Source: Streptacidiphilus sp041262525 (GTDB taxonomy: Bacteria; Actinomycetota; Actinomycetes; Streptomycetales; Streptomycetaceae). Taken from it: 64,000 bases of DNA. Below, piece by piece: positions 42,963 to 51,747 of this stretch (positions are counted from its first letter, which is position 1; the number at the start of each line of letters is the position of its first letter). Both the position numbers and the translations under genes were made by a program. The notes beneath the pieces are model-generated. The model was not told the DNA's origin and did not search any database. It saw nothing but the letters and a program-made list of their open reading frames with translations. The stretch covers positions 248,001 to 312,000 of the forward strand of contig NZ_JBGCCK010000003.1 in NCBI RefSeq assembly GCF_041262525.1, read 5' to 3'.

Positions 42963-43610
42963 CTACTTCGGCGGCTTCTTGCCGGTCATGCCGAGGTAGA
43001 CCAGCAGGGCCAGGTTGGGTCCGAGTTCCTTGGCCTTGACGCCCCAGGAGTCGAAGCCCTTCTGGTGCTCCGCGACGGCGGCCAGCATGGCCACCAGGGA
43101 GCCGGCGATGGCCGGTGCGCTGACCGACTTGTCCGCCTTGCCAGAGGCCTGCATGGCCTTCAGGGAGTCCGTGAGTGAGTTGGTCACGGCGTTGAGGATC
43201 TTCATGCGGATCTTGAAGAACCGCTTGTCCCCTTCCGCCGCGCCCAGCGTCACGACACGGAGGATGGCCTCGTTGTCGCGCCAGAACGAGAGGAAGCCGT
43301 CGACCAGCTCCTCTGCCGTCTGGTAGCCGGCTTTGCCGACCCACGACTTGTCGGCGACGAGGTCCTTGAGACCGGCGCCGTCCTTGGCCATGTCATCCGC
43401 GATCTCGAGGACAGCGCCCTCGACGTCGGGGAAGTACTGGTAGAAGGTTGCGGGGGAGGTACCCGCCATCCGGGCGACGTCGATGACCTTGACGTCCCGG
43501 TAGGGCGACGTGCCGAGCATTTCGCGGAGGCAGTCGAGCAGCTTCTGCCGCGTCGCCTGCCCGCGCCGCCCGGCGACACGCCCATCGACGGTGCGAACTT
43601 GTCCTGTCAT
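42963..43610 (-). CDS. TetR-family regulator, candidate repressor of the acyl-CoA regulon
   Basis: 215 residues. The DNA-binding domain is at about 18-70 (TRQKLLDCLREMLGTSPYRD, VARMAGTSPATFYQYFPDVEG). The ligand domain follows (residues 75-205). ATG 43610 lies inside a degenerate copy of the shared 15-bp operator (43604-43618), consistent with autoregulation. It is the only TetR gene in the window whose neighbours are regulon members (40947-42640); the other TetR pairs with an MFS gene. Its role as the common regulator is inferred. Confidence 0.85.
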   Translation of the reverse strand: MTGQVRTVDGRVAGRRGQATRQKLLDCLREMLGTSPYRDVKVIDVARMAGTSPATFYQYFPDVEGAVLEIADDMAKDGAGLKDLVADKSWVGKAGYQTAEELVDGFLSFWRDNEAILRVVTLGAAEGDKRFFKIRMKILNAVTNSLTDSLKAMQASGKADKSVSAPAIAGSLVAMLAAVAEHQKGFDSWGVKAKELGPNLALLVYLGMTGKKPPK

Positions 43611-43618
43611 GCCGTCAG
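43604..43618. promoter_or_regulatory. Degenerate shared operator overlapping TetR start codon
   Basis: CTGTCATGCCGTCAG contains a perfect CCGTCAG half site and a weaker CTGTCAT half site. The TetR ATG is at 43608-43610. CATGCC and GGCATG (43608-43613, 43627-43632) also form a dyad here. Confidence 0.5.
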
Positions 43619-43701
43619 TTTACCGTGGCATGATCGGGGCGCTATTCGGCGGGAAATGTGAATGCTCCGTCAGGCTGACAGGCCCTCTGCTGCGCCCTGT
43701 T

Positions 43702-45105
43702 TCAGGTCGCCGTCGGCCCCTCCAGCCAGGCCCCGCGGCTGAGCGGCAGTCCACTGCCGCCGTCCGGGCCGGTTCTGACGGCCAGGACCTGGTTCACGCC
43801 GATCCTGTTCTCCTCGAAGGCCAGCGCCGAAGCGGCCATGTAGAGCCGCCAGACCCGGGCCCTGCCCAGGCCCACCAGCTTCACCGCCTGGGTCCACTCC
43901 TCCTGCAGATTGGCCACCCAGCGCCGCAGCGTCAGCGCGTAGTGTTCGCGCAGCGACTCCACGTCGCGGACCTCGAAGCCGGCCTCCTCCAACAGGGTGA
44001 CGGTGCTGCCCAGCGGGGCGAGCTCGCCGTCGGGAAAGACGTACGCCGCGATGAAGGGGCTGAGCCGGTAGCGCTCGCCGGGCATGTCCGGGCGGCGGGC
44101 GATCTGATGGTTGAGCAGCCGTCCGCCGGGACGCAGCAGCTCACGCAGGGTGGCGGCGTAGCGGCGGTACTGGGCCGAGCCCACGTGCTCGGCCATCCCG
44201 ATGCTGGAGATCGCGTCGAACGGGCCGTCATCGACCTCGCGGTAGTCCTGCACCCGGACCGTCAGCCGGTCCGTCAGCCCGGCCTCGGCGATCCGCTCGC
44301 GCGCGCCGCGCGCCTGCTCGGTGGAGAGGGTGATCCCGACGCCGGTGACGCCGTAGTGGCGGGCGGCGTGCAGCAGCAGCGAGCCCCAGCCGCAGCCCAC
44401 GTCGAGCAGCCTGGCCCCCTCGCCGAGCAGGTGCAGGCCCAGCTTGCGGCAGACCAGGTCCAGCTTGGCCTCCTGCGCGGCCTCCAGCGTCGTCGTCCCC
44501 GGGGGCCAGTAGGCGCAGGAGTAGACGAGGGAGGGGCCGAGTACCAGCCGGTAGAAGTCGTTGCCCACGTCGTAGTGGTGACTGATCGCCGCCCGGTCGC
44601 GGCGCAGCGTGTGCACCGAGCCGCGCGGGCGGCGCGCCTCCTCCGGCGGGATCGGCGGGCGCGGGCCGAACACGCCCAGCCGGGCGGCGGTGCCGACCAG
44701 GCGGCGTCCCTGCGGCCCGACCAGCGTCCGTGGGCTCGGGCGCAGCGAGAGCTCGGGGCGGGCCTCGGAGAGCCGGCCGAGGCGACGCAGCAGCTCGTAG
44801 AACTCGGCGTCGTCGTCCGGGGTGCCATCTCTGCCGAACAGCGCGGTCTCGCCGGGCAGCGCAGTCTCGCCGGACAACGCAGTCTCGCCGGGCAGTGCGA
44901 TGTCGCCGGAGACGTAGGCACGGGCCAGGCCCAGCTCGTTCGGGGCCCAGAGCAGGTGGCGCAGGGCGCGGCGGTTGGCCAGCGCCAGGACGGGCGCCTC
45001 GGGCGGGCCCGCCTCCGCGTTGTCCCAGGTGCGGACGCGGAACGGCGGCTCCGCACCGAGCAGCTCCGTCAGCAGCGTGCGAAGGGCCTGGGCACTGTCG
45101 CTCAT
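43702..45105 (-). CDS. Cyclopropane-fatty-acyl-phospholipid synthase family methyltransferase
   Basis: 467 residues. ATG 45105 follows GAGGAG. The catalytic part (about 190-455) has HYDVGNDFYRLVLGPSLVYS, SAM-binding LLDVGCGWGSLLLHAARHYG, and SSIGMAEHVGSAQY. It transfers a methyl/methylene group to unsaturated lipid chains at the membrane. Residues about 65-87 form a tandem LPGETA/LSGETA repeat coded by an 18-bp minisatellite (44843-44909). It is convergent with TetR and divergent from afsK. Confidence 0.9.
   Translation of the reverse strand: MSDSAQALRTLLTELLGAEPPFRVRTWDNAEAGPPEAPVLALANRRALRHLLWAPNELGLARAYVSGDIALPGETALSGETALPGETALFGRDGTPDDDAEFYELLRRLGRLSEARPELSLRPSPRTLVGPQGRRLVGTAARLGVFGPRPPIPPEEARRPRGSVHTLRRDRAAISHHYDVGNDFYRLVLGPSLVYSCAYWPPGTTTLEAAQEAKLDLVCRKLGLHLLGEGARLLDVGCGWGSLLLHAARHYGVTGVGITLSTEQARGARERIAEAGLTDRLTVRVQDYREVDDGPFDAISSIGMAEHVGSAQYRRYAATLRELLRPGGRLLNHQIARRPDMPGERYRLSPFIAAYVFPDGELAPLGSTVTLLEEAGFEVRDVESLREHYALTLRRWVANLQEEWTQAVKLVGLGRARVWRLYMAASALAFEENRIGVNQVLAVRTGPDGGSGLPLSRGAWLEGPTAT
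44843..44909. repeat. 18-bp tandem repeat inside the methyltransferase gene
   Basis: About 3.7 copies of GCAGTCTCGCCGGGCAGC with period 18 (starts 44843, 44861, 44879, 44897). It keeps the reading frame and encodes (S/P)GETAL units. Confidence 0.8.
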
Positions 45106-45416
45106 CACGGCTCCTCGGAGGTCGCCGGGTGTCAGGTACGAGGTGTCAGTGGGGGATGCTCTGCTCACAATTTAGGACGCGTCAGCTCGAGTCGGGGGGA
45201 TTCCCGCGCATTCTGCTGCGCGTCGCCGAAGTCGACCGGCGACGAAGGTGCGGCGGACGTGCGGCGGACATGTGGAGAGACCGGCGCGGTTTCGTTGCCG
45301 GGTTGTGGCTGATGTCCCGCGCGATGCGTTGGCCTGTGGGGTGCTCCGGCATGGACAATCAGAGCTGCGCCTCCCTGCGGGGGGCGTTTGTGACCCAACG
45401 GGGAGGTGCTGAGGAC
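45106..45416. other. Divergent promoter region of methyltransferase and afsK
   Basis: 311 bp between the divergent starts. I see no gene here and no clear -35/-10 pair. GGGGAGG at 45401-45406 is the likely ribosome site for afsK. Confidence 0.5.
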
Positions 45417-47705
45417 GTGGACCAGCTGACGGCGCACGATCCCAGGCGGATCGGGCCCTTCGAGGTGCTGGGCCGGCTCGGCGCGGGCGGGATGGGCTTG
45501 GTCTACCTGGCGCGCTCCGCGGCGGGGCGCCGGGTCGCGATCAAGACGGTGCGGGCGGAGCTGGCCGAGGACCAGCTGTTCCGGGTGCGCTTCGCCCGCG
45601 AGATCGCGGCGGCGCGGACGGTGAGCGGCTTCTACACGGCCGCCGTGGTCGACGCGGACGCGGACGCGGCGGTGCCGTGGCTGGCCACCGCCTACATCCC
45701 GGCGCCCTCGCTGGAGGACCTGGTCACCGACTGCGGCCCGCTGCCGGTCGGCACGGTGCGCTGGCTGGTCGCCGGGATCGCGGAGGCGCTGCAGTCGATC
45801 CATGCGGCGGGTCTGGTGCACCGGGACCTGAAGCCGTCGAACGTGCTGGTCACCGAGGACGGCCCGCGCGTGATCGACTTCGGCATCGCGGCGGGCGTCT
45901 CGCACACCCGCCTGACCATGACGAACGTGGCCGTGGGCACCCCGGCCTACATGTCGCCCGAGCAGGCGCGGGACAGCCGCGGCGTGAAGGGCGCCTCGGA
46001 CGTCTTCTCGCTCGGCTCGCTGCTGGTCTACTCGGCGACGGGCCACGCGCCCTACCACGGGGCGAACCCGGTCGAGACGGTCTTCATGCTGCTGCGTGAG
46101 AACCCGGACCTCTCCGGCCTGCCGGAGGAGCTGGCACCGCTGGTCAAGGCCTGCATGCGGCCCGCGCCCGAGCGCCGGCCCTCGCCCGCCCAGATCGCGG
46201 CGGAGCTCGGCCCCCACCTCTACGCATCCGGCGACGGAGGCGAGAGCGACTCCGGCGAGTGGCTGCCGCCGTCGGCGCTCGCCCTGATCGACGCGAAGCG
46301 CGGCCGCCGCACCCCGCCGCCCCCGCCGTCGGCTCCGCCGGTCGTGCGGCAGGAGGAGGCGCGGACGGCCTCGCCGGCGATGGTGCGGCTGCCCGGCGTC
46401 GACGCGCCGATCGGGCCCGGGGTGCGGGTTCCGGTCGGCCGGCCGGCCGAGCCGGTGACCCCGCCGACGACCGGCTGGGTCCGCCGCGGCGCGCACGCGG
46501 CGCCGGTCGCGTCCATGGCGCCGATTGCGCCGCCTATTGCACCGCCAGTCGCTCAGCCGGCTGCCCAGCCCGTTGCTCAGCTGGTGGTGCCCTCGCCGGC
46601 GACGAGCCCGGAGGCGCCGTGGCGGCCGTGGCGGTTCCGGATGTCGCACGACGTCTGGGGCTCGCCCCTGGTCGCGGACGGCGTCCTCTACGTCACCAGC
46701 TTCGAGGTCCACGCCCTCGACATCGCCAGCGGTCGGCGTCGGTTCCGTACCGGCGACGTCGCCTGGGCACTGGCCGTCGCGGACGGTCGGGTGCACGCCG
46801 CCGACGGCCCGAACCTGTTCACGCTCCAGGCGACCGACGGCGCCGAGCGCTGGCGCGTCTCGGTCGACGCCTGGGTCTACGCCCTGGACGCTGCGGGCGG
46901 CGCGGTCGTCGCGGGGACCCGTGGCGGCGGAGTGCAGGTGCGCTCCGCGATCGACGGCAGCGAGATGTGGCAGGCGAAGGACGCTCAGCAGGACTACGAG
47001 AACGCGGCCTCCGGGCCGTGCGTGATCGGCGACACGGTCTACTACTACGGCGGCGGTCGGCTCCGCTCGGTCGAGTTGACGACCGGGCAGCTCCAGTGGA
47101 CGGTCCCGCTGGGTGAGGACGTTCCGTCACGTCCGGTGCCGCACCGGGGTGTGCTGTATGTCTGCAACGGCACACGGGTCCTCGCGCTGGACGAGGCGAC
47201 AGGCGTCGAGCGGTGGCGCTTCGACGCGCCGGTCGTGCTGTTCACCCCGCCGGCGGTGAGTGACGACGGCGTCTTCGTCGCCGACTACCTCGGCACGGTC
47301 TTCGCGCTCGACCCCGCCACGGGCGCGGTGCGCTGGCACGCGCGGACGGGCGGCCGCCAGGGCGCGGACCCGGTGGTGCTGGCCGCGGACACGGTGCTGG
47401 TCAGCAGCGGCGACACGGTCTTCGCCTTCGGCGTGCGCGGTGGCTCGGAACGCTGGCGCTACACCACCCGTGGCGAGCTGACCGGCGTCCCCGCGTCGGC
47501 GGGCGGCCTCGTCCACGTCGGCAGCCGCGACCACTCCCTGCACACGCTCGACCTGGCGACAGGCCGACTCCGCTGGAAGCTGGACACCGGCGGCGAGATC
47601 ACCGGCTCCCCGGTGGCGGCTGACGGCCGCGTCTTCGCCTGCAGCAAGGACCACTGCGTCTACGCCCTCGACGCCGCGCGGGGCACGGCCACCAACCGCG
47701 ACTGA
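45417..47705 (+). CDS. afsK: Serine/threonine kinase AfsK with C-terminal PQQ-type beta-propeller
   Basis: 762 residues from GTG 45417. The sequence begins VDQLTAHDPRRIGPFEVLGR, as AfsK does. The kinase domain (about 14-270) has the P-loop GRLGAGGMGLVYLA, VAIKTVR (Lys), VHRDLKPSNVLV and DFG. A Pro/Ala-rich linker (about 330-390) leads to a seven-or-so-bladed PQQ-like propeller (about 400-755, repeated W-x-TGxxxW-type blades such as AWALAVADGRVHAADGPNL). No membrane segment is visible, and AfsK is known as membrane-associated through its C-terminus. AfsK phosphorylates AfsR and DivIVA in antibiotic control and growth. The afsR/afsS genes are not in the window. Confidence 0.92.
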   Translation: MDQLTAHDPRRIGPFEVLGRLGAGGMGLVYLARSAAGRRVAIKTVRAELAEDQLFRVRFAREIAAARTVSGFYTAAVVDADADAAVPWLATAYIPAPSLEDLVTDCGPLPVGTVRWLVAGIAEALQSIHAAGLVHRDLKPSNVLVTEDGPRVIDFGIAAGVSHTRLTMTNVAVGTPAYMSPEQARDSRGVKGASDVFSLGSLLVYSATGHAPYHGANPVETVFMLLRENPDLSGLPEELAPLVKACMRPAPERRPSPAQIAAELGPHLYASGDGGESDSGEWLPPSALALIDAKRGRRTPPPPPSAPPVVRQEEARTASPAMVRLPGVDAPIGPGVRVPVGRPAEPVTPPTTGWVRRGAHAAPVASMAPIAPPIAPPVAQPAAQPVAQLVVPSPATSPEAPWRPWRFRMSHDVWGSPLVADGVLYVTSFEVHALDIASGRRRFRTGDVAWALAVADGRVHAADGPNLFTLQATDGAERWRVSVDAWVYALDAAGGAVVAGTRGGGVQVRSAIDGSEMWQAKDAQQDYENAASGPCVIGDTVYYYGGGRLRSVELTTGQLQWTVPLGEDVPSRPVPHRGVLYVCNGTRVLALDEATGVERWRFDAPVVLFTPPAVSDDGVFVADYLGTVFALDPATGAVRWHARTGGRQGADPVVLAADTVLVSSGDTVFAFGVRGGSERWRYTTRGELTGVPASAGGLVHVGSRDHSLHTLDLATGRLRWKLDTGGEITGSPVAADGRVFACSKDHCVYALDAARGTATNRD

Positions 47706-47738
47706 GCGCTCTCGCGCCTACGGGCAGTTGCACTACCT

Positions 47739-47856
47739 GGGGGCGCGAGGAACTGCGCGACAAGCCACCCACGGAGCTGGTAGGCCGAACGCGCAGGGCC
47801 ATCCGCACAGGGTGGTTTCTCGCGCACGCAGTTGATCAAGCAGGGCCCCGCGCCCC
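47739..47856. repeat. Long inverted repeat, copy 7 (hybrid arms)
   Basis: The left arm is short form (GGGGGCGCGAGGAACTGC); the right arm is long form (GCACGCAGTTGATCAAGC). This is the reverse of copy 1. It lies between convergent afsK and galE. Confidence 0.88.
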
Positions 47857-47868
47857 TGGAGGGTGCAA

Positions 47869-48837
47869 CTACCTGCGGGAGCGCCACGCGGACCAGGCGG
47901 AGGTGATCATGTCGGAGACGTCGAAGCGGGCCTTCCAGCCCAGTTCGCGGGCGATGCGGTCGGCCGAGGCGACCACCCGGGCCGGGTCGCCCGCTCGGCG
48001 GGGCGTGACCACGCCCGTCGCGTCCAGGCCGGTGACCTCGCTGATGGCGTCCAGGATTTCGCGGACGGAGACGCCCTCGCCGCGGCCGATGTTCAGGACC
48101 AGGTCCGTCGAACCGTCCGCCGCGTCCGTCAACCGCCGCACCGCGGCGACATGCGCTTCCGCCACGTCCGCGACATGGATGTAGTCGCGCACGCAGGTGC
48201 CGTCCGGTGTCGGGTAGTCGTCGCCGAAGATGCGCGGCGGCTCTCCCGCGTCCAGGCGCTCGAAGACCATCGGGATCAGGTTGAAGACGCCGGGGTCGCC
48301 CAGCTCGGCCGTCGCCGCGCCCGCGACGTTGAAGTAACGGAGCGACACCGTGCCGATGCCGTGAGCCCGGCCGACCGCCCGGACCAGCCACTCGCCGACC
48401 AGCTTCGTCTCCCCGTACGGGCTCATCGGCTCGCACGGGGTGTCCTCGGTGACCAGCTCCACGTCCGGCATGCCGTAGACCGCCGCCGAGGAGGAGAACA
48501 GGAAGCTTCGGACGCCGGCCTCCGCCGCCGCCTCGAGGACCACGCGCAGGCCCTCGACGTTCTCCCGGTAGTACCGGAGCGGCTCCTGCACCGACTCGCC
48601 GACCTGCTTCTTCGCCGCGATGTGCAGCACGCCGGTCACGGCGTGCTCGCGCAGCGTCGCGTCCAGCAGGGGTCGCTCCAGCGTCGAGCCGGTGATCAGC
48701 GGCACGCCCGCGGGCAGGCGGGCGGCGTCGCCCGTACTGAGGTCGTCGAGAACGACCACGTCGTGGCCGGACGCCACCATCGCGCGGACGACGTGAGCTC
48801 CGATGTAGCCGGCACCACCGGTGACAAGCCAGGTCAT
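47869..48837 (-). CDS. galE: UDP-glucose 4-epimerase
   Basis: 322 residues, ATG 48837. The NAD-binding TGGAGYIGAHVVRAM (residues 6-20), VVVLDDLSTGD, the SSSAAVYG segment and YGETKLVGE (Tyr-x3-Lys, about 145) identify it as an extended SDR epimerase. It interconverts UDP-glucose and UDP-galactose for wall or exopolysaccharide precursors. It is convergent with afsK and 50 bp from the GT2 gene on the same strand, with which it may be co-transcribed. Confidence 0.92.
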   Translation of the reverse strand: MTWLVTGGAGYIGAHVVRAMVASGHDVVVLDDLSTGDAARLPAGVPLITGSTLERPLLDATLREHAVTGVLHIAAKKQVGESVQEPLRYYRENVEGLRVVLEAAAEAGVRSFLFSSSAAVYGMPDVELVTEDTPCEPMSPYGETKLVGEWLVRAVGRAHGIGTVSLRYFNVAGAATAELGDPGVFNLIPMVFERLDAGEPPRIFGDDYPTPDGTCVRDYIHVADVAEAHVAAVRRLTDAADGSTDLVLNIGRGEGVSVREILDAISEVTGLDATGVVTPRRAGDPARVVASADRIARELGWKARFDVSDMITSAWSAWRSRR

Positions 48838-48887
48838 GCAGCCACTCTAGCGAGCCCGACGCGCGCCTCAGGGCGCGCTGTGCAGGG

Positions 48888-49667
48888 TCACCCCTGGCGT
48901 GAGCGCGCCCGCAGCCGCAGTCGCCACGGCACGACCGCCGACTCCAGCTGGACCGCGAAGCTCATCTTGGACTCGCCCGCGCGCCGCTCCTCGAAGCGGA
49001 TCGGGACCTCCATCGCGCTGAACCCGGCGTGCACGGCCCGGAACTTGAGCTCGACCTGGAAGCTGTAGCCGGCGCTCTCGAGGGAGTCGAGGTTGACCGC
49101 GCGCAGCGTCTCCGCGCTCCACAGGTTGAAGCCCGCGGTGATGTCGCGCACCCGCGTCGAGAGGATCATGCCCGCGTAGGCGTTGGCCCAGCGGGAGAGG
49201 AGGCGGCGGTGCCAGCCCCACTCCTCCGCCAGCTCGCCGCCGGGGACGTAGCGGCTGCCGACGACGAGGCCGGCGCCGGTCGCCAGCGCGGTGCCCAGCA
49301 TCTGCGGGATCGCCCCGGCCGGGTGGCTGCCGTCGGCGTCCATCTGGATGACGTAGCGGGCGCCCTCCTCCACGGCCAGCGACATGCCGGCGGCGTAGGC
49401 CTTGCCCAGGCCTTCCTTGCCCTTGCGGTGCAGCACGCTGATCCGCGGCTTACCGTCGAGCAGGTGGGCCAGCGCCAGCTTCTCGGCGAGTTCGCCGGTG
49501 CCGTCGGGGCTGCTGTCGTCGACGATCTTGAGGTGAAGACCGGGCAGATCCAGGGCCATCACCTGGTCGACCGTCGCTTCGAGACTGCCGATCTCGTTGT
49601 ACGTCGGCATGACGACGGTGACCGGGGTCTGCGCCCAGTCCTCGGGCAGAGTGGCGGGCTTGGTCAC
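48888..49667 (-). CDS. Polyprenol-phosphate mannose synthase-like GT2 (dolichol-P-mannosyltransferase type)
   Basis: 259 residues. GTG 49667 follows AGCAGGAG. The GT2 core has VTVVMPTYNEIGSLEATV, IVDDSSPDGTGELA, and the metal-binding DADGSHPAGAIPQML. Its length and motifs fit Ppm1-type enzymes that load mannose on polyprenyl phosphate for outward glycosylation by PMT/ArnT proteins, such as the one at 54820. The membrane segment is absent, so it is the soluble type. Confidence 0.87.
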   Translation of the reverse strand: MTKPATLPEDWAQTPVTVVMPTYNEIGSLEATVDQVMALDLPGLHLKIVDDSSPDGTGELAEKLALAHLLDGKPRISVLHRKGKEGLGKAYAAGMSLAVEEGARYVIQMDADGSHPAGAIPQMLGTALATGAGLVVGSRYVPGGELAEEWGWHRRLLSRWANAYAGMILSTRVRDITAGFNLWSAETLRAVNLDSLESAGYSFQVELKFRAVHAGFSAMEVPIRFEERRAGESKMSFAVQLESAVVPWRLRLRARSRQG

Positions 49668-49937
49668 TGTGGCTCCTGCTGGTCCTGAATCCGGCCGGTT
49701 CGACCGCGCGGGGGACAAGGGCACGGACGACGTTGCACTTTATTCGATGGAAGCAGACAGGTGGGCCGCGGGGAGCCAAGTTCACCACGAGGAAACGCAC
49801 TGTTCTCGCCCAGAATGCACCGCAGTGGCTTCACCCGGATGGACGAGGGTTCCCGTGGCCCCCGGTTGACCTGTTCCGGTCTGCGCCGGCCAGTCACCGG
49901 CTCGGTCAGCCACCGACTCGGTCAGCCAGTGCCGCAG

Positions 49938-50399
49938 TCAGCCACTGCACAGAGCCCAGCGGACGACGGTGACGTCCGGGGTCAGTGCCTGGAAGACCGC
50001 CTGGACCGGCGCCCCGATCCGCAGCCGCTGCGGCGGCACCGCGTTCCACGGCGCGTTCGGCCGCCGGGGGGAGGCCGTCAGCGTGCCGACCAGGCGGATC
50101 TTCGGGTCCTCGTCCAGTTCCACCACGGCGACCGGATAGGGCGCGCGCTCCGCGTACGCGGGCAGCAGCGGCGGGTGGGCCACCACGAAGGACCAGAGCC
50201 GCCCGCGTCCAGACATCTGCCGCCACTCGTCGGCGAAGCTGCCGCAGTGCGGGCAGCAGGGGCGGGGCGGGAAGCGCAGCCGGCCGCAGTCCGCGCAGGC
50301 CTGGACGCGCAGTTCGCCGCGGCGGGTGTACTCCCAGAAGGGTTCGCCGTCGTCGTCGGGCCACGGCAGCAGCAGTCCGTCCGCGGTCATGGTGTCCAT
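49938..50399 (-). CDS. DUF35 OB-fold/zinc-ribbon protein, partner of adjacent thiolase-like protein
   Basis: 153 residues. ATG 50399 is used because GAGGAGG lies eight bases upstream; an ATG two codons earlier is too close. Zinc-ribbon cysteines are CADCG and CPHCG; the OB-fold follows (GRGRLWSFVVAHPPL). It sits 47 bp after the thiolase-like gene in the same operon, the arrangement seen for Ltp2-ChsH2 aldolases and acetoacetyl-type condensing pairs. Confidence 0.87.
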   Translation of the reverse strand: MDTMTADGLLLPWPDDDGEPFWEYTRRGELRVQACADCGRLRFPPRPCCPHCGSFADEWRQMSGRGRLWSFVVAHPPLLPAYAERAPYPVAVVELDEDPKIRLVGTLTASPRRPNAPWNAVPPQRLRIGAPVQAVFQALTPDVTVVRWALCSG

Positions 50400-50446
50400 C
50401 GGCATTGCCTCCTCGGGCTTCGGGTGCCGGGCTTCGGGTGCCGGGG

Positions 50447-51589
50447 TCAGGCGCGCAGCAGCAGGGCCGAGGTGGGTACGCCCTCGCCTGCGGTGACCAG
50501 GCAGGTCGCGGCGTCCGGCACCTGCGCGGTGGAGGCGCCGCGCAGCTGCTTGACGCCCTCGTTGATCAGGTTGAAGCCGTGTACGTAGCCCTCGGAGAGC
50601 CCGCCGCCGCCGGTGTTGACGGGCAGGCGGCCGCCCAGCTCCAGCGCGCCGCCCTCGGTGAAGGCCGCGCCCTCGCCGCGCCCGCAGAAGCCGTAGCCCT
50701 CCAGCGAGAGCGGGATCAGCGGGGTGAAGGCGTCGTAGATCTGCGCGACGTCCACGTCCTCCGGTCCGAAGTCCGCGGTCTTCCACAGCTGGCGCGCGGC
50801 GGCCCAGGAGGGGCCGGTCAGCGGGTCGTCGTTCCAGTAGTTGACCATCCCGTGGTGCTGGGACGGCAGACCCTGGGCGACGGAATGGAGGTAGACGGGT
50901 TTGCGGCGGCAGTCGCGGGCGCGCTCGGCGCTGACCACGACGCAGGCGAGCGCGCCGTCCGTCTCCAGACAGTTGTCGTAGAGGCAGAGCGGCTCGCTGA
51001 TCCAGCGCGCGTCCATGTACATCTCGCGGGTCAGCGGCCGGTCGTACATGATCGCGTCCGGGTTCTGGTTGGCCCGGTTGCGGCAGGCGAGGGCGACGTT
51101 GAAGAGGTGGTCGCGGGTGGCGCCGTGCTCGTGCATGTAGCGGCGGGCCAGCATGCCGATCTCGTCCGCCGGGCGCAGCAGGCCGAACGGGCGGGTCCAC
51201 TGGGCCGGGGTCGGCAGCTGCTGCGCGGTGTTGGTCCACGGCCGCTTGCCGCTCCCGCGCTTGCGGCTGCGCCAGGCGACGCCGACGCTCGCCTGCCCGC
51301 TCGCCACAGCCATCGCCAGATGCGCCACCGTCGCGCAGGAGCCGCCGCCGCCGAAGCCGGTCCGGGAGAAGAAGGTGATGTCGCCCGCGCCGATCGCCTT
51401 GGCCAGCTCCACCTCGTCGGTCTCCTCCATGGTGAAGGAGGCGAGGGCGTCGACCTCGCGCGGCTCGATACCGGCGTCGTCGAGGGCGGCCAGGACGGCG
51501 CGGCAGGCGAGGGCCTTCTCCGATTCCTCCAGGTGCTTGGCGAAGCGGGTCTGGCCGATGCCGACGATGGCCGTGCGGTCCTTGAGCAT
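50447..51589 (-). CDS. Thiolase-superfamily (Ltp-like) protein, operon partner of DUF35
   Basis: 380 residues. ATG 51589 follows GGGGAG. Thiolase-like blocks are TAIVGIGQTRFAKHLEE, SFTMEETDEVELAKAIG, VDVAQIYDAFTPLIPLSLEG and NTGGGGLSEGYVHGFNL. The region matching the NxxCxSG nucleophile reads FGGGGSCATVAHLA. The C-terminal His motif (GHPxG) reads EGYVHGF. The two departures suggest retro-aldol or non-decarboxylative chemistry with the DUF35 protein rather than normal thiolysis. It is under the operator at 51640, divergent from the AMP-forming ligase. Confidence 0.87.
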   Translation of the reverse strand: MLKDRTAIVGIGQTRFAKHLEESEKALACRAVLAALDDAGIEPREVDALASFTMEETDEVELAKAIGAGDITFFSRTGFGGGGSCATVAHLAMAVASGQASVGVAWRSRKRGSGKRPWTNTAQQLPTPAQWTRPFGLLRPADEIGMLARRYMHEHGATRDHLFNVALACRNRANQNPDAIMYDRPLTREMYMDARWISEPLCLYDNCLETDGALACVVVSAERARDCRRKPVYLHSVAQGLPSQHHGMVNYWNDDPLTGPSWAAARQLWKTADFGPEDVDVAQIYDAFTPLIPLSLEGYGFCGRGEGAAFTEGGALELGGRLPVNTGGGGLSEGYVHGFNLINEGVKQLRGASTAQVPDAATCLVTAGEGVPTSALLLRA

Positions 51590-51634
51590 GGCGTCTCCCC
51601 ATCCGAGGCCGGGGCGTGCGAGCAGGCGGCCAAG

Positions 51635-51660
51635 ATTATCTGACGTGCCGTCAGAATATG
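51635..51660. promoter_or_regulatory. Shared operator (thiolase-DUF35/AMP ligase), copy 1
   Basis: The core CTGACGTGCCGTCAG (51640-51654) lies 50 bp upstream of the thiolase-like ATG at 51589. Confidence 0.72.
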
Positions 51661-51699
51661 CGCCACGGGCCCTTCCGGGAAGGCTGGGGCCAGCCTAAT

Positions 51700-51714
51700 C
51701 TGACACTCAGTCAT
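51700..51714. promoter_or_regulatory. Shared operator, degenerate copy 2 (ligase side)
   Basis: CTGACACTCAGTCAT keeps CTGAC and GTCA half sites. It is 60 bp centre-to-centre from copy 1, the same spacing as at 40.8 kb, and adjoins an in-frame ATG at 51715. Confidence 0.5.
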
Positions 51715-51747
51715 ATGCGAGGTCGGGCCGTCGGAAGGGTCGGGGAG

